This document shows positions 8,938 through 19,025 of a stretch of 64,000 bases of DNA, piece by piece. Where the stretch lies: NCBI GenBank assembly GCA_947493035.1, contig CANLOW010000004.1, positions 234,889 to 298,888 on the forward strand. Reading direction: 5' to 3'. The notes beneath the pieces are model-generated. The model ran no database searches. It saw only the letters and a program-made list of their open reading frames with translations, and was not told where the DNA came from. The translations under genes and the position numbers were made by a program. This DNA comes from an uncultured Aquimarina sp. (lineage in GTDB: Bacteria; Bacteroidota; Bacteroidia; Flavobacteriales; Flavobacteriaceae). Each line of letters starts with the position of its first letter. The stretch's first letter is position 1.

Positions 8938-10338
8938 ATGTTCTTAAAGTATTTCATTTACTTATTATGTTTTGGACTTTTTAACGGTATCCTATATTCT
9001 AAAGACTTTAATGTTTTAGACTATGGTGCCAAAGGAGATGGAATCACGTTAGATACTAAGGCAGTACAAAAGGCCATAGATCTAGCCCATCTTAATCATG
9101 GCGGAAAAGTCATAATTCCTAGTGGAAAAACGGTACTTATTGGCACTATTTATCTGAAAGACTATGTAACACTTCATATTGAAAATGGAGCGACTTTACT
9201 AGGCAGTCCTAAGATTGAAAACTATACGACGGACACCCACAAAAACATGTATAAAAATGAGCCACATATGGATAGGTGTCTTATTTTTTCTAAAAATACT
9301 ACTTCAATAGCCATTACAGGAAAAGGTACTATTGATGGTAATGGTTCTCCAGATCATTTCAACCGAAAAACTGGACGCCCAATGTTATTGCGTTTTTTAA
9401 ACTGTACTGACATTCACATTAATAATATCAATCTTATCAACCCAGCGGCATGGACTTCTGCATTTTTATATTGCCAAAACATTTCTATAAATGGTATAAA
9501 AATCCACAGTCGTATTAATTATAACGGAGATGGATTGGACTTTGATGGCTGTCAAGACGTTAAAGTTTCCAACGCTACGTTCAACACTAGTGATGATTCT
9601 ATTTGCCTTCAAGCATCTTTACCCAATAAACCGTGCAAAAATATTACCATCAGTAATTGCACATTTGAAAGCAAGTGGGCAGGGATGCGTATTGGCTTAC
9701 TTTCTCGTGGAGACTTTGAATCTGTAACGGTTAATAATTGCACCTTCAAAAACATCGATGATGCTGGATTAAAGATTCAAATGAATGAAGGTGGCACTAT
9801 GCAGAACATGTCATTTTCCAATTTGGTTATGAAAAATGTACCCCGCCCTATCTTTATGACTTTTGCACAACAACGTGCTTGTGTCGATGCCCCCGAAGAA
9901 ATGTACCCGATGAAGAAAATGCGCAATTTTATCTTTGAAAATATTATTACCGATAATAAAGAACTTGATAAAAACTCGGGGATCTTTATTACAGGAATGC
10001 CTAACTACCCTATTGAAAATATCATACTAAAAAATATTCAACTACATCTTTCAGGAGGCGGTGATGTATCTGATGCTAATAAAACGGTATTCAAAGAATA
10101 CACCTTAGAAACTTTAAATGGTTGGTGGCCCGAATTCCACCTTGTTGGCACTTTACCTTCTGTAGGTCTATTTGCCAGACATGTTTCTGGACTTTATATG
10201 GATAACGTTCATATACACACTTCTCAAAAAGATCAACGAAAGCCTATTGTATTTCAAGATGTCGCTCACTATAAAGTTTCTAATTCTTTTTATAATTATA
10301 ACGAGATTCCACATAATCGCATTCATAAAATCCCATGA
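8938..10338 (+). CDS. Glycoside hydrolase family 28 enzyme (polygalacturonase-like), secreted
   Basis: The 466-residue protein has a signal peptide (about 1-22) and a right-handed beta-helix of GH28 type: FNVLDYGAKGDG at the start, GTIDGNG, then GDGLDFDGCQDV and NTSDDSICLQ carrying the catalytic Asp residues. Where classical polygalacturonases have Gly-His-Gly, this protein reads WAGMRIG, so the usual His is missing. That places it in a divergent GH28 branch. It overlaps the next GH28 gene by 4 bases. With a sulfatase and GH86 nearby it probably acts on an algal or otherwise sulfated polysaccharide (inferred). Confidence 0.85.
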   Translation: MFLKYFIYLLCFGLFNGILYSKDFNVLDYGAKGDGITLDTKAVQKAIDLAHLNHGGKVIIPSGKTVLIGTIYLKDYVTLHIENGATLLGSPKIENYTTDTHKNMYKNEPHMDRCLIFSKNTTSIAITGKGTIDGNGSPDHFNRKTGRPMLLRFLNCTDIHINNINLINPAAWTSAFLYCQNISINGIKIHSRINYNGDGLDFDGCQDVKVSNATFNTSDDSICLQASLPNKPCKNITISNCTFESKWAGMRIGLLSRGDFESVTVNNCTFKNIDDAGLKIQMNEGGTMQNMSFSNLVMKNVPRPIFMTFAQQRACVDAPEEMYPMKKMRNFIFENIITDNKELDKNSGIFITGMPNYPIENIILKNIQLHLSGGGDVSDANKTVFKEYTLETLNGWWPEFHLVGTLPSVGLFARHVSGLYMDNVHIHTSQKDQRKPIVFQDVAHYKVSNSFYNYNEIPHNRIHKIP

Positions 10339-11699
10339 TCAAAAATTTTCTTTTTATACTCCTCTTATTACTCATTTCTTGCTCTAAAAAGCCTTCGGAT
10401 TATAACATCAAAACATTTGGTGCCCTAGGAGATGGAGTAACTTTAAATACTCACGCTATTCAAAAAGCGATCAATGCTTGTCATACTGATGGTGGTGGAG
10501 TCGTTAAAATTTCGGAAGGAAAATATCTAACCGGCACCATCCTACTAAAGGATCATGTACACTTAATCATAGAAGAAGGCGCTACACTTATGGGAAGTAG
10601 TGACCCTAGAGATTATAAAAGCATTGACACTTTTACAGATGCTACGGGTCAAGAACGAGGCAATTGCCTTATTGGAAGCATAGGAGCTAAAGACATTTCA
10701 ATCTCGGGTAAAGGAATTATCGACGGAAACGGAACTGCTTTTAAACACGAAAATCTTGCCATTACTAAAAAGAAACTAAGAATTAATCCTGCTGGTTTTG
10801 GAAAGAATCGCCCTTTTCTATTGCGCTTTGTTCGCTCTTCTAATATTTCTCTAAAAAACATTCAGCTAAAACAACCAGCGGCATGGACTTGTCATTTCCA
10901 TGAGTCACAAGACATTGTAATTGACAGCATTTCTATCTATAGCCATGCTAATTTTAACAACGATGGTATTGATTTAGATTCTAGCCATAATATTACCATA
11001 TCCAATTGCCACATTGATACTGGTGATGATGCAATTTGTTTTAAAACCACCAGTTTACAACCCACTTATAATGCCAACGTAAAAAACTGTACGCTGAAAA
11101 GCGACTGGGGAGCTATTAAATTTGGAACAGAATCTATGGGGGATTTTTATGACATCCATATTAGCGATTGTAAAATTGTAGACACCAAAGGAGGAGGCAT
11201 CAAAATATTGAGTGTTGATGGGGCAAATATCAACGATGTTTCCATAGAAAATATTGAAATGAAAAACGTAGACATGCCTATTTTTATTCGCCTTGGAGAA
11301 CGACTGCGTACTTACCGTCAAGCAAGCTCTCAAGGCATGGGAAGTATGAACAATATTTCTATCAAGAATATTAAAGCAAGTACAAGGGCGCTAGCTGCCT
11401 CTAGAGTATCACCTCCTTCTGGTATTTTTATCACAGGAACTCCTAATTACCCTATCGAAAAGGTTCATTTAGAAAATATCCACATCTCTTTACCTGGAAA
11501 TGGAAAACTTGATGCGATCCAAAAAGTACCCGAATTAGAAAAGAAATATCCAGAATTCAGCTTTTTTGGTATGTTACCTGCATATGGAATGTATGCAAGA
11601 CACATCAAACACCTTGAACACAAAAACTTGACTTTTCTAACAGATCAACTTGATGAGCGAGATGCCATTATCATTGAAGACTTACTCAAAACTCACTAA
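10335..11699 (+). CDS. Glycoside hydrolase family 28 enzyme, lipoprotein
   Basis: The 454-residue paralogue of the preceding gene has a lipoprotein signal ending LLLISC with a lipidated Cys. The GH28 helix is seen in IKTFGALGDGVTLNT, GKGIIDGNG, NDGIDLDSSHNI and IDTGDDAICFKT. The classical Gly-His-Gly is again absent (WGAIKFGTESMGD). The tandem pair shares many landmarks (PAAWT, PIFI/M, ITG-PNYPIE) and so looks like an old duplication with different targeting: the first soluble and exported, this one membrane-anchored. The ATG overlaps the stop of the first copy (ATGA). Confidence 0.86.
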   Translation: MIKNFLFILLLLLISCSKKPSDYNIKTFGALGDGVTLNTHAIQKAINACHTDGGGVVKISEGKYLTGTILLKDHVHLIIEEGATLMGSSDPRDYKSIDTFTDATGQERGNCLIGSIGAKDISISGKGIIDGNGTAFKHENLAITKKKLRINPAGFGKNRPFLLRFVRSSNISLKNIQLKQPAAWTCHFHESQDIVIDSISIYSHANFNNDGIDLDSSHNITISNCHIDTGDDAICFKTTSLQPTYNANVKNCTLKSDWGAIKFGTESMGDFYDIHISDCKIVDTKGGGIKILSVDGANINDVSIENIEMKNVDMPIFIRLGERLRTYRQASSQGMGSMNNISIKNIKASTRALAASRVSPPSGIFITGTPNYPIEKVHLENIHISLPGNGKLDAIQKVPELEKKYPEFSFFGMLPAYGMYARHIKHLEHKNLTFLTDQLDERDAIIIEDLLKTH

Positions 11700-11739
11700 G
11701 AACTCTCGCTAACTCAAAATGCTCATTAAATTCAATTTT

Positions 11740-13278
11740 ATGAAAGTGCACTTTTACGGAATCTTAACGCTTCTACTTTTATTTCAGTTCAACATATACG
11801 CTCAAAAACAACCTAATGTATTGATCATATATACGGATGATCATCGATATTCTGGGGTTCATGCTTTAGGCGGAATGGATGTGAAAACGCCGAATATAGA
11901 TCAGTTAGCTTATGATGGTATTTCATTTACCAACACCTATTTGATGGGAGCTTTTTCTGGAGCAACATGTATTCCTAGTAGAGCTATGTTACTGTCAGGA
12001 AAGGATGTATTCAACCTAAAAGGCAGAGGGTATGTGATTCCCGAACAGCACCAGACTATTGGAGAAGTGTTTAAAAATGCAGGGTACTACACTCATATTG
12101 TAGGGAAATGGCATCAAGACAAAAAGGCTTTGCATCGCTCTTTCAATTCGGGAGCTAGTATTATGGGACTTGGTGCTTATTTAGTAGATCATTTTCGAAT
12201 GCCTTTTTGGGATTGGGATGAAACAGGAACTTTTGAAAAAGCGAATGCTTACTTAATAAGCTATGATGAAAAAGGAAAACGATATCGCAGAGCAATCACC
12301 ACAGAAGACAAGAGAGGCCCTTTTGGAACGGAAAAAGATGGCCCTCACACTTCTGAAGTCTTTGCTGAAAACGCCTCTCATTTTATTTCGAACTACGACA
12401 AGCAACAACCTTTTTTAATGTACTTGGCTTTCCATGCGCCACATGACCCTAGACAAGCTCCAAAAGCCTACAAAGACCAATATCCAGAGCCCGAAGTAAA
12501 TTTACCTCCATCATATCTTCCTCAGCACCCTTTTGATAATGGACACATGTATTTACGTGATGAGAAGTTAGCTCCTTGGCCTAGAACCACAGCGGTATCA
12601 CAAAAACATTTGAGTGATTATTATGCTGCTATTACGCATCTAGACACACAGATAGGTAACGTGATTAAAAGTCTTAAGGAAAGTGGAAAATATGAGAATA
12701 CTTTAATTGTTTTTGCTGGAGATAGTGGACTTGCTGTAGGTAATCATGGTTTAATTGGCAAGCAAAACATCTACGATGAGGATGGAATTCATGTTCCATT
12801 TATTCTATCGGGAGGTGCTATAAAAGCGAAAGGAAAACAGATTGATAATTTCACATACATTCATGATATTTTCCCTACCATTTGTGATTTTGCTAACATC
12901 AAAAAACCAATCGATATTCAAGGTAAAAGCTTACTACCTATCATAAATGAAGAACAAAAATCGATTAGGGTATCAACCTATCATGCTTATCGCCAATTTC
13001 AACGTGCTTATCGTAAAGGTGATTTTAAACTTATTGAATATGTACGCGCTAAAAATTTCGATAAAAACAAAGGTGAGTATTACACGGGATCTAGGGTTAC
13101 ACAATTATTCAACATTAAAAAAGACCCTTGGGAAACACAAGACTTATCTTTTTTCCCAGAATACGCCGAACTCATTAAAACCTTGCAGGCAGCAATGAAA
13201 TCGGAAGCCATCGCTTTAGGGGACAAAAAGGAAAATATTCCTGGAGAACAATATGATTTTTGGGATTTTTATGAATAG
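11740..13278 (+). CDS. S1-family sulfatase (formylglycine type)
   Basis: This arylsulfatase-superfamily enzyme has PNVLIIYTDDHR at the start of the mature domain, the formylglycine signature CIPSR with the Cys that is oxidised, GKWHQ, and the metal/active-site segment AGDSGLAVGNHGLIGKQ. I start it at the ATG at 11740 because the following 22 residues form a clean signal peptide ending YAQ; an ATG 21 bases upstream is in frame. It lies 20-40 bases after the second GH28 gene in the same direction, probably one operon. It likely removes sulfate esters from the glycan the neighbouring hydrolases cut. Confidence 0.88.
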   Translation: MKVHFYGILTLLLLFQFNIYAQKQPNVLIIYTDDHRYSGVHALGGMDVKTPNIDQLAYDGISFTNTYLMGAFSGATCIPSRAMLLSGKDVFNLKGRGYVIPEQHQTIGEVFKNAGYYTHIVGKWHQDKKALHRSFNSGASIMGLGAYLVDHFRMPFWDWDETGTFEKANAYLISYDEKGKRYRRAITTEDKRGPFGTEKDGPHTSEVFAENASHFISNYDKQQPFLMYLAFHAPHDPRQAPKAYKDQYPEPEVNLPPSYLPQHPFDNGHMYLRDEKLAPWPRTTAVSQKHLSDYYAAITHLDTQIGNVIKSLKESGKYENTLIVFAGDSGLAVGNHGLIGKQNIYDEDGIHVPFILSGGAIKAKGKQIDNFTYIHDIFPTICDFANIKKPIDIQGKSLLPIINEEQKSIRVSTYHAYRQFQRAYRKGDFKLIEYVRAKNFDKNKGEYYTGSRVTQLFNIKKDPWETQDLSFFPEYAELIKTLQAAMKSEAIALGDKKENIPGEQYDFWDFYE

Positions 13279-13300
13279 TAAAGTGTAATCTGATATTCCC

Positions 13301-13334
13301 TTTGTTTGGCTTCGACTGCGCTCAGCCAGACAAA
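13301..13334. repeat. Dispersed hairpin repeat, copy 1 (CTTCGACTGCGCTCAG core)
   Basis: The word GGCTTCGACTGCGCTCAGCC (13308-13327) sits inside an 11-bp stem (13301-13311 with 13324-13334, one G-T pair). The same 19-base core recurs at 56776-56794 between unrelated genes. It lies between convergent genes and could act as a terminator-like spacer. Short hairpin words of this type are common in flavobacterial intergenic DNA. Confidence 0.7.
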
Positions 13335-13394
13335 GTGCAATCAGCTTGACAAAGGGATAACATTATTTCATTCATAATTATAATTACCCAACCT

Positions 13395-13423
13395 AAATGA
13401 TCAAGCTTATAACTTGATCATTT
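13395..13423 (-). terminator. Terminator-like palindrome at the end of the GH86 gene
   Basis: AAATGATCAAG (13395-13405) pairs exactly with CTTGATCATTT (13413-13423) around a 7-base loop. The stem overlaps the GH86 stop codon at 13407. On the minus strand only a short T run follows, so it is a weak intrinsic terminator candidate; on the plus strand five Ts follow. Confidence 0.45.
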
Positions 13424-15603
13424 TTGTGGTTTGTTCTTTTCCATTGACTGATATCTTAAATAGATACACGCCTTCTTCAACACCCTGCACATCAATTTCA
13501 TTATCAGTAGTATTGATCGTTTTCTTCAATAGCATCTTACCTGACAAATCAAATAATTGCAACTCAACATCCTGTGCACTTATTCCTTCTACGATTACTT
13601 TACTTTTAAAAGGGTTGGGTGACAATCTCAATTCAAAAGACAGATTATTACCATCTATGCCATTTACAGAAAGCTCTCTACTAATGGCACTTTGAAAATT
13701 GAACACTTGCATCGATAAAGAAGATATATGACCTCCATTATCAGGAAAGGTGATCCCTATCTCATTATTAGCTTCTAATAGATCAAAAGGCACAGGTACT
13801 TCAAGTACTCCAAAGAAGCTATCTCTCGTATTTTGATCATAACCCTTCCAATCATCTACCATAGCTACATCTTGCCCATTAACTTTTAATGTTGGCAATA
13901 AAGATTTGCCATGATCTCTACCTACTCCAATTCTCAACACAGCTTCTCCGAATTGATTCAACTGAACATCATTGATATCAAAGCCTACTTCTGTTCCTCC
14001 AGAAATTAGTTGTAAATATGTTGATGCATAATATTTACTTTCTGAAACTTCATTCTCAATTTCTATAACATCACTAAATGTATATTCAAGAATTGCCGTT
14101 GCTTCTTTCCCTAAACTTAATTCATCTATACTGGTTACCGTATTTTCTTCCAAAATTGGAGTTCCCGAAGTATTCGCAAAAAGGTGTTTTACTTTAATTT
14201 CACTCACTGGACTATTACTCAAGAAAGGCAATTGTAGGTTTACATTAACAGCTTCATGTTCCAAATTACTTAAGATAACATATGCTTTATTTCCATCTAC
14301 ATAAGCATCTGTTAATACATCTGGATCATTCGAATACGTATCAACTCGTGTTCCTTTTACTTGCGACCATAATTCAAAAAACTTAACAAATTCAGTATAC
14401 ACATATTCATCTCCCGTTTCTCCTGCCAAATCTTTCTGTTGGCGTAATAAACGATAACTGTACCCATAGTCTCCAGGACTTTGCCACCAACGTGCTTTCA
14501 ATATCATAAATGGAATGGCACTAACCATACGATCTTGTCTTTCCATTAATTGCATCATCATTGATGAAAAAGAACGAAGATTAAACCAGTCTCTTTCTTT
14601 ATTGTAAGGGCCATTAAATTCTCTTCCTAGCCAACCATATTCGGAAATACTAAAAGGTTTTACTTCTCCTAATTTCAAATAACTATAATGTTCTACCATA
14701 TCTAAAATAGCTTCAACATTACTCCCTTTTCGTTGATCTTCTTCAGCTACATTCACCGTACCATTGAAATCATAAAGGTGTAGCGAGAAGAAATCCATGT
14801 CTTCTCCTGCCCCATCTATAAAAAGCTCCCAATTATTCCTCCAATGATTAAAATTTCCTGACTCGTAAGCAGGGTGTGCTGCAGAATAACCTCCCACTTT
14901 CACATCAGGGTTTACCGCTTTTATGCGTTGAGCTACTCGCTTATGCATTTCTGTAATGTTTGCATTCGTTGTTCCTAATGTATTTGACTTCACAAAAGGT
15001 TCATTTAAGACTTCTACGAATTGAGGCCTTGGTTTACCTTCCGCTGCTCGCTGCTCCACTTCCAAAAAATTCTTTAAAATAATTAGCATAGAATTCAGCA
15101 ATAGCGTCATAATCTTTATATGCCCAAGGATCAGCCTCAGAACAACAGTCATTAGGGTTAGTTAATCGGCCATTAGGGTATAAAGGAATTGGCTGTCCAC
15201 CATATATCATATTTCCATATCGATTTTCAAATTCATGACTACTTGTTCTTCGCCCATAAGATTTTCGTATAGTCTCTCCTCTTTCTTTCAAAACATTAAT
15301 ATCTGGCCAACCATTTCTGGCAGGATCTTCAGCAGATTGATTAAACTCCCACACCATTCCTCCATTATTCCTCCCTAGATATACATCATAATCTTCTAAA
15401 AACTGCTTTCGTTGCGCATCACTATCCCATTCATTATCACCTATATCTGCATGAAGAATAATAAACTTACTTCTATCAAATTCTGACACTCCACTTACCG
15501 AATGTTTGACATCAAGGTTTACCTGAACCGTATAATTCTCTTGTGATTGTAAAAAACTAGTAAAAGCAAAGAAAAAAATGAATATAGTATGAGCTGTTTT
15601 CAT
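13407..15603 (-). pseudogene. GH86 beta-agarase/porphyranase-like enzyme with T9SS tail, interrupted by one frameshift
   Basis: The true start is the ATG at 15603, followed by a signal peptide ending LQSQ. The first frame runs through FIILHADIGDNEW, GRNNGGMVWEFNQ and PLYPNG to YANYFKEF. The frame is then lost at a run of six T (coding strand, complement of 15064-15069). Removing one T restores KEFLEVEQRAAEGKPRPQF and continues to the stop; 2197 bases minus one equals 731 codons plus stop. Candidate catalytic acids are in EVLNEP and FSISEYG. The last 75 residues (LSPNPF ... GVYLFKISVNG) are a T9SS sorting domain. Homopolymer position means a sequencing error is possible, so it may be intact in the cell. 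Confidence 0.8.
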
Positions 15604-15759
15604 AATTGTTTTTTTAATTATTGGTATAATATATAGCACTATAATTGAATAAATTAGCACTATTCCGTAAACTATATTATGCACTCTTTCAAAAGAAAAT
15701 CTATTCAACAAATCTCCATTTTTATTGATTATTGCATCTTTGCATAAAAAGAATTCAGA

Positions 15760-16926
15760 TTGAAAGAAGTAATATCAATTACGGGAATTGGATCTATTTC
15801 TCCCCTTGGGAGTAATGCAACAATGGTTTGGAATCATTACCTAAATAAAAGTAATCACCATATTTCCATTCAATCTCATTCTCAATCTGAAACTGCCGTT
15901 GGAGCCATTTCTACAATAGAAGAAGATTTATTACAAGAAATACGAACTAGTAGCAATCATTATAAAGATGTTGACAAAACTGTTTTAATGGGGTTATTTG
16001 CCGGTAGACAAGCGATGCTTGAGGCCGGCTGGCAAAATACTGATGATTTTGGAATTAACATGGGAAGCTCACGAGGAGCTACTGAATTATTTGAAAAGTA
16101 TCATCAAGAATTTCTTTCTACGAATAAAGCTTCTACGCTTTCTTCCCCTACGACAACTTTAGGAAATATTGCTACATGGCTAGCGAACGACCTTCAAACC
16201 AAAGGCCCTAGCATTAGCCACTCTATCACCTGCTCTACCGCCTTGCATTCAGTTATAAATGGAGTAGCTTGGTTACAATCGGGCTTATGTGACAAATTTA
16301 TGGTTGGAGGAAGTGAAGCTCCTTTAACACCATTTACTGTAGCACAAATGCGTGCTTTAAAAATTTACACCCAATTCACAAAAGCCAAATACCCTTGTAG
16401 AACTCTAGATCTAGAAAAAAATCGCAATCAAATGTTTTTGGGAGAAGGTGCTGCTGTATTTTGTTTAGAAAAAGGGAAACAACCTAATGCTAAAGCTTAT
16501 ATTACAGGTATTGGTTATGCTACAGAACCTTTAAAACATAATATATCTATTTCGACAAATGCTGATTGCTTTCAAGATTCTATGAAAATGGCTATTGGAG
16601 AAAGTGACTTACAGGAAATAGATGCTATTGTAATGCATGCTCCAGGAACTATAAAGGGAGATTTATCGGAATACAATGCTATCAAAGCCGTATTTGACAA
16701 TCAATTACCTTCATTAACTTCAAATAAGTGGAAAATAGGACATTCGTTTGGAGCTAGTGGAGCATTAAGTCTCGAATTGGCGGTTATGATGTTACAGCAG
16801 CAAGAATTTATAGAAGTACCATTTATCGAAATCAATAAAAACACTCCTAAAAAGCTAAAAAACATACTTGTTAACGCTGTAGGTTTTGGAGGAAATGCAG
16901 TGACCATAAAAGTTAGTATTGTTTAA
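15760..16926 (+). CDS. Beta-ketoacyl synthase (KAS II-like), probably linked to biotin synthesis
   Basis: The 388-residue thiolase-fold condensing enzyme begins at a TTG and shows ISITGIGSISPLG. The active-site Cys158 is in SITCSTALHS, with catalytic His residues in MHAPGTIKGD and IGHSFGASGAL. The C-H-H triad is therefore intact. It is shorter than housekeeping FabF (about 410) and stands 108 bases upstream of bioB. In flavobacteria a stand-alone ketoacyl synthase is commonly found with bio genes, so a role in making or handling the pimeloyl chain is plausible. That link is inference from position; housekeeping fatty-acid synthesis is the alternative. Confidence 0.8.
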   Translation: MKEVISITGIGSISPLGSNATMVWNHYLNKSNHHISIQSHSQSETAVGAISTIEEDLLQEIRTSSNHYKDVDKTVLMGLFAGRQAMLEAGWQNTDDFGINMGSSRGATELFEKYHQEFLSTNKASTLSSPTTTLGNIATWLANDLQTKGPSISHSITCSTALHSVINGVAWLQSGLCDKFMVGGSEAPLTPFTVAQMRALKIYTQFTKAKYPCRTLDLEKNRNQMFLGEGAAVFCLEKGKQPNAKAYITGIGYATEPLKHNISISTNADCFQDSMKMAIGESDLQEIDAIVMHAPGTIKGDLSEYNAIKAVFDNQLPSLTSNKWKIGHSFGASGALSLELAVMMLQQQEFIEVPFIEINKNTPKKLKNILVNAVGFGGNAVTIKVSIV

Positions 16927-17007
16927 TAATTACCTTAAATACCTCGACAAGGCGCTTTTTTTTATTTAAAGCTTACCTATGTTTAGATAGGGCTACGCAA
17001 TTTTTGT

Positions 17008-17015
17008 TATTTTTG
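17008..17015 (+). promoter_or_regulatory. Candidate Bacteroidota -7 box upstream of bioB
   Basis: TATTTTTG fits the TAnnTTTG consensus of Bacteroidota housekeeping promoters and lies 19 bases before the bioB ATG. No clear TTG -33 element is visible at the usual distance, so this is a weak call. Confidence 0.35.
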
Positions 17016-17034
17016 ACCACATTATTCTAAGGAT

Positions 17035-18108
17035 ATGACAAAACACGACTGGACTAAGGAGGAGATTCTTGAAATTTACAATAAACCATTAATGGAGTTA
17101 TTGTATGAAGCGGCTACAGTTCATCGCAAATATCACGATCCAAATGCTGTACAAGTATCTACTTTGCTTTCGATTAAAACTGGTGGATGCCCTGAAGATT
17201 GTGGCTATTGCCCTCAAGCAGCTAGGTATCATACTGATGTCGAAGGAAATGATTTAATGTCTGTTCAGCAAGTAAAAGCACAGGCATTACGTGCAAAATC
17301 TAGCGGGAGTTCTCGAGTATGTATGGGAGCGGCGTGGAGAAACGTAAAAGATGGCCCTGAATTTGACAATGTTCTGGAAATGGTACGCACCATAAACAAA
17401 CTTGACATGGAAGTTTGTTGTACACTTGGAATGCTTACTGAAAATCAAGCTGAGCGCTTAGCAGAAGCTGGCCTTTACGCATACAATCACAATTTAGACA
17501 CTTCAGAAGAATATTATAAAGAAGTAATTTCCACTCGTGGATTTGAAGATCGTTTACAAACTATAGATAATGTTCGTAAAACGAATGTTACTGTTTGTAG
17601 TGGAGGAATTATAGGAATGGGAGAAGAAATAGAAGATCGCGCAGGAATGCTTGTTGCACTTTCGACACTAAACCCTCAACCTGAATCTGTACCTATCAAT
17701 GCACTAGTTGCTGTAGACGGAACACCTATGGAAGAAGAAGAACCTGTTGCCATTTGGGATATGATTCGTATGGTTGCTACAACACGAATTGTAATGCCTC
17801 AAACGCAAGTTCGTCTTTCGGCAGGGAGAACACAAATGAGTAGAGAAGGACAAGCCATGTGCTTTTTTGCTGGTGCAAATTCTATTTTTGCTGGAGATAA
17901 ATTATTGACTACACCTAATCCTGATGTAAATGAGGATATGGAAATGTTTAAACTTTTAGGATTGAATCCTATGAAGCCATTCACTAAAAAATCTCAGCCT
18001 AAAACCGTTGAAGCTTCCGAGTCTGAGCTTAAATCACTAGGAGAAAAGCCTAAATGGACCAGACCAGACCACACAATAGAAAGAAATTTAGCTGCCCAAA
18101 ATAAATAG
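17035..18108 (+). CDS. bioB: Biotin synthase
   Basis: This radical-SAM enzyme of 357 residues has the cluster-binding motif GGCPEDCGYCPQ (Cys52, Cys56, Cys59), plus CMGAAWRN, GMLTENQAERLAEAGLYAYNHNLDTS and the Arg-containing VRLSAGRTQMS segment that binds the auxiliary [2Fe-2S] cluster. It inserts sulfur into dethiobiotin in the last step of biotin synthesis. Length and all landmarks are normal. Confidence 0.97.
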   Translation: MTKHDWTKEEILEIYNKPLMELLYEAATVHRKYHDPNAVQVSTLLSIKTGGCPEDCGYCPQAARYHTDVEGNDLMSVQQVKAQALRAKSSGSSRVCMGAAWRNVKDGPEFDNVLEMVRTINKLDMEVCCTLGMLTENQAERLAEAGLYAYNHNLDTSEEYYKEVISTRGFEDRLQTIDNVRKTNVTVCSGGIIGMGEEIEDRAGMLVALSTLNPQPESVPINALVAVDGTPMEEEEPVAIWDMIRMVATTRIVMPQTQVRLSAGRTQMSREGQAMCFFAGANSIFAGDKLLTTPNPDVNEDMEMFKLLGLNPMKPFTKKSQPKTVEASESELKSLGEKPKWTRPDHTIERNLAAQNK

Positions 18109-18137
18109 ATTTTTCGTTATTGTAACGATTATTTCTT

Positions 18138-19016
18138 ATGGAAAAACAGGAATTACAACTAGAAGCTATCCCGAAGATTGATCGCATCTCATTTGATGAT
18201 TTTCACAAAACTTATGTGAAGAATCAGAAACCTGTTGTGATTAAAAATTTCATCAATGAATGGGATGCACTAACAAAATGGAAGCTTGATTATATTAAAG
18301 AAGTTGGCGGCGACAAACTTGTCCCATTATATGATAATAGAGAAAAGATAAATACTTCTAAAAAGAAATTCAACGAACCTCATTTACACATGAAACTTGG
18401 AGAGTATGTTGACCTATTAAAAAAGGGACCTACTCCATATCGTATTTTCCTCTATAATTTATTAAAAAAAGTACCTCAACTTCAAAACGACTTTTCTTTT
18501 CCTAAAATGAGGCTGAAATTCTTAAAAGGATTACCCATGCTGTTCTTTGGCGGAGAAAATTCAAAAGTTTTTATGCATTATGATATTGATTATGCAAATA
18601 TTTTGCATTTTCATTTTGACGGAAAAAAGCGATGTATTCTATATCCTCCTTCAGAAACAAAATATCTATACAAACTCCCAAATGCTTTAATATCACATCC
18701 TGGTCTAGATTTCAACAAACCTGATTTCGAAAAATATCCAGCATTAAAAAATGCCAAAGGATTTGTTGCTGAATTAGAACATGGAGAAATGTTATATATG
18801 CCTGAAGGATACTGGCACCAAATGACTTATTTGACACCTGGCTTTAGCATGAGTTTACGAGCACTACCCATTAGCAAGGTCAATCTCTCTAAAGCTGTCT
18901 ACAATGTTTTTGTCATGCGTTATTTTGACAATTTTATGCGAAAAACCCTAGGAGAGCGATGGAAAGACTTTAAAGAAGAAACTGCCTTAAAAAGAACTAA
19001 CGAAAGAGTAGCCTAA
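18138..19016 (+). CDS. Cupin-like/JmjC-type iron dioxygenase family protein
   Basis: The 292-residue protein of the cupin_8/JmjC type shows KPVVIKNFINEWDALTKW near the N-terminus. The iron-ligand pattern is His-x-Asp in MHYDIDYAN and a distal His in EGYWHQMTYL, with the 2-oxoglutarate-side strand HFHFDGKKRCILYPP. Family members hydroxylate proteins or small molecules; the substrate here is unknown. It lies 29 bases after bioB in the same direction and may share its transcript. Confidence 0.78.
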   Translation: MEKQELQLEAIPKIDRISFDDFHKTYVKNQKPVVIKNFINEWDALTKWKLDYIKEVGGDKLVPLYDNREKINTSKKKFNEPHLHMKLGEYVDLLKKGPTPYRIFLYNLLKKVPQLQNDFSFPKMRLKFLKGLPMLFFGGENSKVFMHYDIDYANILHFHFDGKKRCILYPPSETKYLYKLPNALISHPGLDFNKPDFEKYPALKNAKGFVAELEHGEMLYMPEGYWHQMTYLTPGFSMSLRALPISKVNLSKAVYNVFVMRYFDNFMRKTLGERWKDFKEETALKRTNERVA

Positions 19017-19025
19017 TAAGCTATT

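Noticed and set aside
15034..15711. Two separate proteins in place of the GH86 gene
   Set aside because: The two frames are complementary parts of one GH86 protein; the N-terminal 36 residues before MKTAH and the first 30 or so of the downstream frame are out-of-frame sequence.
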